A stretch of 8,480 bases of DNA from Acidobacteriota bacterium (GTDB lineage: Bacteria; Acidobacteriota; Vicinamibacteria; Vicinamibacterales; 2-12-FULL-66-21), in NCBI GenBank assembly GCA_020200195.1, contig JAIVJE010000355.1, positions 1 through 8,480 of the forward strand. The letters run 5' to 3'. The translations under genes were made by a program, and so were the position numbers. Of this stretch, positions 1 through 5,700 are shown piece after piece (positions within the stretch are counted from its first letter, which is position 1; every line of letters begins with the position of its first letter). The notes under the pieces are model-generated. The model was not told the origin of the DNA, ran no database searches, and saw only the letters and a program-made list of their open reading frames with translations.

Positions 1-2550
1 ACCACGCTCGGACGCAATGTCGCGCTGAAAATTCTTCTCGCGGAAGTGGCGGCGGACCCGGACCGCCGAGGCCGTTTCGAGCGCGAAGCCCGGGCGGTCG
101 CCGCCCTCAATCATCCCAACATCGTGACGGTCTATTCCATCGAACGCGCGGGGGAAATGCATTTCATCACCATGGAGTGCGTGTCCGGGCAGAGCCTGTC
201 GGCCGTCATTCCATCGACCGGGTTGCCGCTCAAACGATTCTTCGCGCTCGCCCTGCCGCTGATTGAGGCCGTCAGTGCGGCGCATCAACATGGCATCATC
301 CACCGCGATCTGAAACCCGACAACGTGATGGTGACCGACGACGGCCGGATTAAAGTGCTGGATTTCGGAATCGCCAAATTGAAGCCAGGATTCGTGGTCG
401 ACTCCGCGAATACCGACGCTGCGCCGACCCACGGCATCACCATCCAGGGACAGATTGTCGGGACGGTTGCTTACATGTCGCCGGAGCAGGCAGAAGGCAA
501 ACCTCTGGATCACCGCTCTGACGTTTTTTCCCTGGGGGTCATGCTGCACGAGATGGTCTCTGGGAGGCGCCCTTTCGGCGGCGACAGCCACGCGTCGATC
601 GTGTCGTCGATCCTGCGGGATACGCCGCCTTCGATTACGGAACTCAATCCAGCGCTGCCGGTTCGCCTGGCGAAGATCATCCAGCGGTGCCTGGCGAAAG
701 ACCCGTCCCGCCGATATCAGAGCGCGCTGGACACAAGAAACGATCTTGCCGAACTGGAGCAGGATCTGAACTCCGGTGTTGCCGTCAGCCCCGTGCCGGC
801 ACGGCCGACGACTTCAAGAAGGGTGGGCGCGACGCTCGCGGTGGCCCTGGTCGTGCTCGCTGGCGTCTTGTATTGGCTACGACCAGACCGTGAGGTTGCG
901 CGCAGCTCTGAACCGATCGGCGACGCCGCCTTCAGCCAGGTGACGCACGGGCCGGGACAGGAGCTGTTCCCGAGCCTTTCGCCCGACGGACGGATGATCG
1001 TCTATGCCAGCGCGGCGGCCGGACACTTTGACATTTACTCACAGCGTGTCGGTGGTGAAAATCCCGTCAATCTGACCAGGGACTCGGCGTCAGATGATTC
1101 TCAGCCGGCGTTTGCGCCCGACGGCGAGCATTTGGCGTTCCGCTCGGAGCGTGCCGGCGGCGGCATCTTCGTCATGGGCGCGACAGGCGAGTCGGTGAGG
1201 CGCGTGACGAACTTCGGGTACCACCCTGCGTGGTCGCCTGATGGGCAACAGCTTCTGTGCGTCACGCAAACTGTGACCGACCCGGCCTTCCGTTTCACCT
1301 CGAGCCAGATGTGGGCCATCAATGTCGTCACCGGCGAGCGACGGCTCGTCAGCGAAGCCGACGCGGCGCAGCCAAGCTGGTCTCCCAACAGCCACCGTAT
1401 CGCGTACTGGGGACGGACCGCCAACGCCGGCTCCGGCGATATCTGGACGATCCCCGCAACTGGCGGTCCACCGGTCGCCGTCACCACCGAGGCGTCAATC
1501 GATTGGAATCCCGTCTGGGCGCCCGACGGCAGGCACCTGTATTTCTCGAGCGATCGCGGCGGGAGCATGAACTTGTGGCGCGTCGCCATCGACGAAGTAT
1601 CTGGCAAGACCCTGGGACGCGCCGAGGCCGTCACAACGGGCGGCGGCGCGAAGAGCCAGCACGTCACGATCTCGAAGGACGGCCTGCGTCTCGCCTACGT
1701 CTCGCTCGTCGAGACGATGAACCTTCAGAAGGTCGCGTTCGACCCGGCGGCCGGAACCACGCGCGGCGGGCCGGAGTGGATCACGCGCGGGTCTCGGGCC
1801 GTCGTCCAGCCCGAACCCTCGCCAGACGGGAAGCTCCTGGCGTTCAACTCGGCGGGAAGACAGGAAGACATCTTCTTGGGGCACGCCGACGGCACCGGCT
1901 TGCAGCAGTTAACCGACGATGCTTTCAAGGATCGCGCCGCGCGCTGGTCGCCCGATGGGCAACGAATCGCCTTTTATTCCGATCGGACGGGGAAGTACGA
2001 GATCTGGTTAATCAGCAGAGATGGCAGCGGGCTGCAACAGCTCACGAGAAGCCCTGGCGCGCATTATCCCGTCTGGTCGCCCGATGGCGCCCGGATGGCG
2101 TATTCGACGCATTCCCCGAACGGGGCCTTTATCTTCGAGACGGGTAGGCCTTGGAATCAGCAGACGCCACAGCCTTTGCCCGCGATTGCGGATAAGACAC
2201 AAACTTTTGAAATCTGGTCGTGGTCGCCGGACGGCCGCCACCTTGCGGGCCAGAAACATCTCGCCGACCTGTCGCACGCAGGGATTGCCATCCACGAGAT
2301 CGGCTCCCAGGGGATTCAGTGGCTGACCGACTTCGGCGAGTGGCCGGTGTGGATGCGCGACGGGCGCCGGCTCGTGTTTTCGCACCAGGGCAAGCTGTAT
2401 TTGATCGACAGCGTGTCAGGCAAACGTCAAGAGGTGCTGTCGCTGCCCCAGAACTCCCTCGGTAGCGTGGGACTGTCACGCGACAACCAGGCGATCTATT
2501 TCACGTTCATGGCCGCCGAGGCCGACCTCTGGATGATGACCGTAAAATGA
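1..2550 (+). CDS. Membrane Ser/Thr protein kinase with extracytoplasmic WD40/TolB-like beta-propeller (5' end outside window)
   Basis: A Hanks-type (PknB-like) Ser/Thr kinase that phosphorylates cytoplasmic proteins, joined to a probable sensor propeller across the membrane. The frame is open from base 1, so the gene starts upstream; 849 residues are visible and the glycine-rich loop is missing. Counting from base 1: the ATP-binding lysine is Lys10 in VALK, the catalytic loop is HRDLKPDN with Asp103, the metal-binding motif is DFG at 121-123, and the activation segment ends in GTVAYMSPEQ (Glu162). All key catalytic residues in view are present, so the kinase should be active. A single hydrophobic helix (about 275-293) follows a basic RR stop-transfer-like edge. 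Residues about 320-836 carry roughly twelve SPDG-type blade motifs (first LSPDGR near 326, last LSRDNQ near 825), enough for two six-bladed propellers. No PASTA repeats are seen. A GTG at 46 is inside the kinase domain and is not the true start. The family call is secure; the ligand is unknown. Confidence 0.95.
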   Translation, partial: TTLGRNVALKILLAEVAADPDRRGRFEREARAVAALNHPNIVTVYSIERAGEMHFITMECVSGQSLSAVIPSTGLPLKRFFALALPLIEAVSAAHQHGIIHRDLKPDNVMVTDDGRIKVLDFGIAKLKPGFVVDSANTDAAPTHGITIQGQIVGTVAYMSPEQAEGKPLDHRSDVFSLGVMLHEMVSGRRPFGGDSHASIVSSILRDTPPSITELNPALPVRLAKIIQRCLAKDPSRRYQSALDTRNDLAELEQDLNSGVAVSPVPARPTTSRRVGATLAVALVVLAGVLYWLRPDREVARSSEPIGDAAFSQVTHGPGQELFPSLSPDGRMIVYASAAAGHFDIYSQRVGGENPVNLTRDSASDDSQPAFAPDGEHLAFRSERAGGGIFVMGATGESVRRVTNFGYHPAWSPDGQQLLCVTQTVTDPAFRFTSSQMWAINVVTGERRLVSEADAAQPSWSPNSHRIAYWGRTANAGSGDIWTIPATGGPPVAVTTEASIDWNPVWAPDGRHLYFSSDRGGSMNLWRVAIDEVSGKTLGRAEAVTTGGGAKSQHVTISKDGLRLAYVSLVETMNLQKVAFDPAAGTTRGGPEWITRGSRAVVQPEPSPDGKLLAFNSAGRQEDIFLGHADGTGLQQLTDDAFKDRAARWSPDGQRIAFYSDRTGKYEIWLISRDGSGLQQLTRSPGAHYPVWSPDGARMAYSTHSPNGAFIFETGRPWNQQTPQPLPAIADKTQTFEIWSWSPDGRHLAGQKHLADLSHAGIAIHEIGSQGIQWLTDFGEWPVWMRDGRRLVFSHQGKLYLIDSVSGKRQEVLSLPQNSLGSVGLSRDNQAIYFTFMAAEADLWMMTVK

Positions 2551-2566
2551 CGACGTCCGCCCCGTG

Positions 2567-2585
2567 AGGGCGTATCGGGCGCCCT
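2567..2585 (+). terminator. Possible GC hairpin after the kinase gene, weak terminator candidate
   Basis: A perfect 6-bp stem, AGGGCG (2567-2572) pairing with CGCCCT (2580-2585), encloses a 7-base loop and begins 17 bases after the kinase stop codon. No T-run follows, so it does not look like a classical intrinsic terminator. In GC-rich genomes such short hairpins also arise by chance. It could slow or stabilise the transcript end, or do nothing. Confidence 0.2.
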
Positions 2586-2706
2586 GCTGTGTCTGACGAC
2601 GACTATCCTCATCGACTCATTCCGAATTATCCTCTCGCGATTGATTCGGTAGCGCAGTCGGGATCTGCGCGTGTTGGTGGTGTCGGTTCTCCCGCCGCCA
2701 TGGCAC

Positions 2707-2712
2707 AGAAGG
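2707..2712 (+). promoter_or_regulatory. Ribosome binding site of the tricorn-like gene
   Basis: AGAAGG resembles a Shine-Dalgarno sequence. It lies 7 bases before the ATG at 2720, but only 1 base before an in-frame ATG at 2714. The spacing therefore favours 2720 as the start, giving a protein that begins MKST and leads straight into a hydrophobic signal-peptide core. The rest of the 2551-2719 gap shows no convincing -35/-10 pair, so the gene may be read from an upstream promoter. Confidence 0.55.
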
Positions 2713-2719
2713 TATGCGC

Positions 2720-5700
2720 ATGAAAAGCACACTCACTCTGATACTCGTGTCGGCCGCGCTGGTCGGGATGGGCGCACGGCCGGCCGCGCGCGTGGATGTC
2801 GCCGACACGCGGTTGCTCTCGCAGCCAGCGACGAGCGGCACGCATGTCGCGTTCATCTACGCCGGAGACCTCTGGACGGCGCGCCTCGACGGCAACGATG
2901 TCCGCCGCTTGACGACGGACGACGGGCTGGAATCGAGCCCGGCGTTTTCGCCCGACGGCGTCCGCATCGCGTTCAGCGCCCAGTACGAAGGCAATACCGA
3001 CGTCTACGTGGTTCCGACCCAGGGCGGCGTACCGGTGCGGCTCACCTGGCACCCCGGCAGCGATCTGGTTCAGGGGTTCACGGCCGACGGCCAACGAGTG
3101 CTCTTCACGTCGGCGCGCGCGGTGTTCACGAACCGGTTCACGCAGCTCTTCACCGTTCCGGTGAGTGGCGGTGTCGAGGAGCCGCTCCCGATCCCGAACG
3201 CGGCGCGCGCAGCGTACTCGCCGGATGGCCGCCGGATCGCGTACAACCCGCTCGGACCGGCGTTTCTACAGTGGAAGCAGTACCGCGGCGGCCGCACGTC
3301 GCGCATCTGGCTGTACGAGACGCGCAATCACGCGGTCGAGAACATCCCGCAGCCCTCCGAGCGCGCGAACGACACCGATCCGATGTGGATCGGGCAGACG
3401 GTGTACTTTCGATCCGATCGGAACGGCGAGTTCAACCTCTTTAGCTACGACACAACGTCGAAGGCCATCACGCAGCTCACCAGGCACGTTGACTTCCCCG
3501 TGCTCAGTGCCTCGGCCGGCGGCGGACGGATTGTGTACGAGCAGGCGGGCCGCCTGCACGTGCTGGACGCCGGGTCCGCGGCGAGCCACGCTCTGCGAAT
3601 CGGCATCCCTGCAGATCTGCGCGAAACGCGACCGCGATTCGTCAAAGGTACCCGCTACATTCGAAATGCCGCGCTGTCCCCGACCGGTGCGCGCGCCGCG
3701 TTCGAGTTCCGAGGGGAAATCGTCACGGTGCCCGCCGAGAAGGGAGATACGCGCAATCTGACCGGCACTCCCGGCGCGCACGAGCGCAGCCCTGCCTGGT
3801 CGTCTGACGGAAAACAGATCGCGTATTTCTCCGACGCGTCCGGCGAGTACGCGCTCCATGTCGCCAGTCAGGACGGGAAAGGCGAGGCGCGAGTGTTCAA
3901 AGTCGAAGGCGCAGGGTTCTACCGTGCGCCGATCTGGTCTCCCGACAGCCAGAAGATTGCCTACATCGACAATTCGCAGAGCGTTTACTGGATCGACTTG
4001 AAGACCGGGGTCTCGAAAAAAGTCGCGACACAGCACACCTATTCCCCGATCGACGACATGCAGCACGCCTGGTCGCCCGATTCGAAGTGGATCGCGTACA
4101 CCGTGGACACGCAGCCGCTCAGCCGTGCCATCCACGCGTATTCGATCGAGCAGCAGAAGTCATTCCCCATCACCGACGGACTCAGCGAGGTGAGCGAGCC
4201 GGTCTTCGATCGCAACGGCAAGTACCTGTATTTTTTTGGTTCGACCGATGCGGGCCCGGTACGCGACTGGTTCGCGCAATCGGGCGCCGATATGCGCGCG
4301 ACACGGTCGATCTACCTGGCCGTGCTGCGCAAGGATCTGCCATCCCCCCTCGCCAGGGAAAGCGACGAGGAGAAGGGGCCGAAACCCGAGAAAGACACCG
4401 AGGGTTCGGGATCCGGCGCGCCCGGTTCGGACGCGGCCGGCAAGGATGAGCCGAAGGACCAGACATCGAAGCCGGAAACGCCTGCTCCCAAGCCTGAAAC
4501 GTTCCGCCTCGACGTCGGTGACATTCAGTACCGGATTCTCGATCTGCCCGTCCCCGCCGCCGATTTATCGAACCTGCAGACAGGCACCGCCGGGCTCGTC
4601 TATTACCTGAAGACGGCCGACGAAAAGACCTCTCTCCAGCGGTACGACCTCAACACCAGAAAGAACGAGACCGTGCTCGCCGAAGCCGCCGATTACGTCG
4701 TCTCCGGCGACGGCAAGAAGCTGCTGTACCGCGCCGGCTCGAACTGGTCGATCGTGGCGACGACGAAGAAGGTGGAACCGAACGAGGGACGGATCGCCGC
4801 GGACGCCATCGAAGTAAAGATCGATCCGCGCGCCGAGTGGACGCAGATCTTCAACGAGGCATGGCGGATCAACCGCGACTACTTCTACGCGCCGAACATG
4901 CACGGTGTGGACTGGAAAGCCGAGCGCGACAAATACGCGGAGTTCATTCCGCATGTCGCCACGCGGGCAGACCTGAACCGGCTGCTGCAGTGGATGTCGA
5001 GCGAGCTGTCGGTTGGTCATCACAACGTCGGCGGCGGCGACGCCCTGACGGAACCGAAGATCGTGCCGGGCGGTCTCCTCGGCGCCGACTACGCCGTCGA
5101 AAACGGGCGTTACCGCTTCAAGAAGGTGTACGGCGGTCTCAACTGGAACCCGCAGTTGCGCGCGCCGCTCACCGAGCCCGGCGTGAATGTCAAGACTGGC
5201 GAGTACCTGTTGGCGGTCGGAGGAAAAGATCTACGGCCGCCGACGAGCATCTACAGCCTGTTCGAGAACACATCCGGCAAAATCATCGAGATAAGCGTGG
5301 GCCCGAACCCGGACGGATCGAAGTCGCGGATCGTCCAGGTCGTGCCGATCGCGAACGAGGCGGCGCTGCGCAACCGCGACTGGGTCGAAGGGAACCTCCG
5401 CAAGGTGGACGCCGCGACAGGCGGACGCGTGGCGTACGTGTACGTGCCCAACACTGCGGGCGCCGGCCATAGCTATTTCAAACGTTACTTCTTCCCACAG
5501 TCGCACAAGGATGCCGTGATTGTGGACGAGCGGTTCAACGGCGGCGGGAGCGTCGCCGACTACTACATCGACATCCTGCGGCGGCCGTTCATCAGCTACT
5601 GGGCGATGCGCTACGGCGCCGATTTGAAAACGCCGACGGCGTCGATCCAGGGACCGAAAGCGATGATCATCGACGAGACCGCCGGGTCCGGGGGCGATCT

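Noticed and set aside
46..48. GTG as start of the kinase gene
   Set aside because: The frame is open upstream to base 1 and already encodes the VALK kinase motif, so this GTG is internal and the true start is outside the window.
2714..2716. ATG at 2714 as start of the tricorn-like gene
   Set aside because: It is in frame but only 1 base from the AGAAGG Shine-Dalgarno-like sequence; the ATG at 2720 has the better 7-base spacing. Only two residues differ.
2551..2719. Promoter in the gap between the two genes
   Set aside because: TTGATT near 2641 and AT-rich ATTATCCT near 2625 are individually promoter-like, but no correctly spaced -35/-10 pair was found.
2671..3444. Overlapping 257-residue frame on the + strand
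   Set aside because: It is Arg/Pro/His-rich and lies over the clear tricorn propeller in another frame, so it is a high-GC shadow frame.
3266..4135. 289-residue minus-strand frame, and another at 5231-6211
   Set aside because: Both are antisense to conserved tricorn coding sequence, show Arg/Val/Asp-rich composition with no domain motif, and are best explained by GC-rich codon bias.
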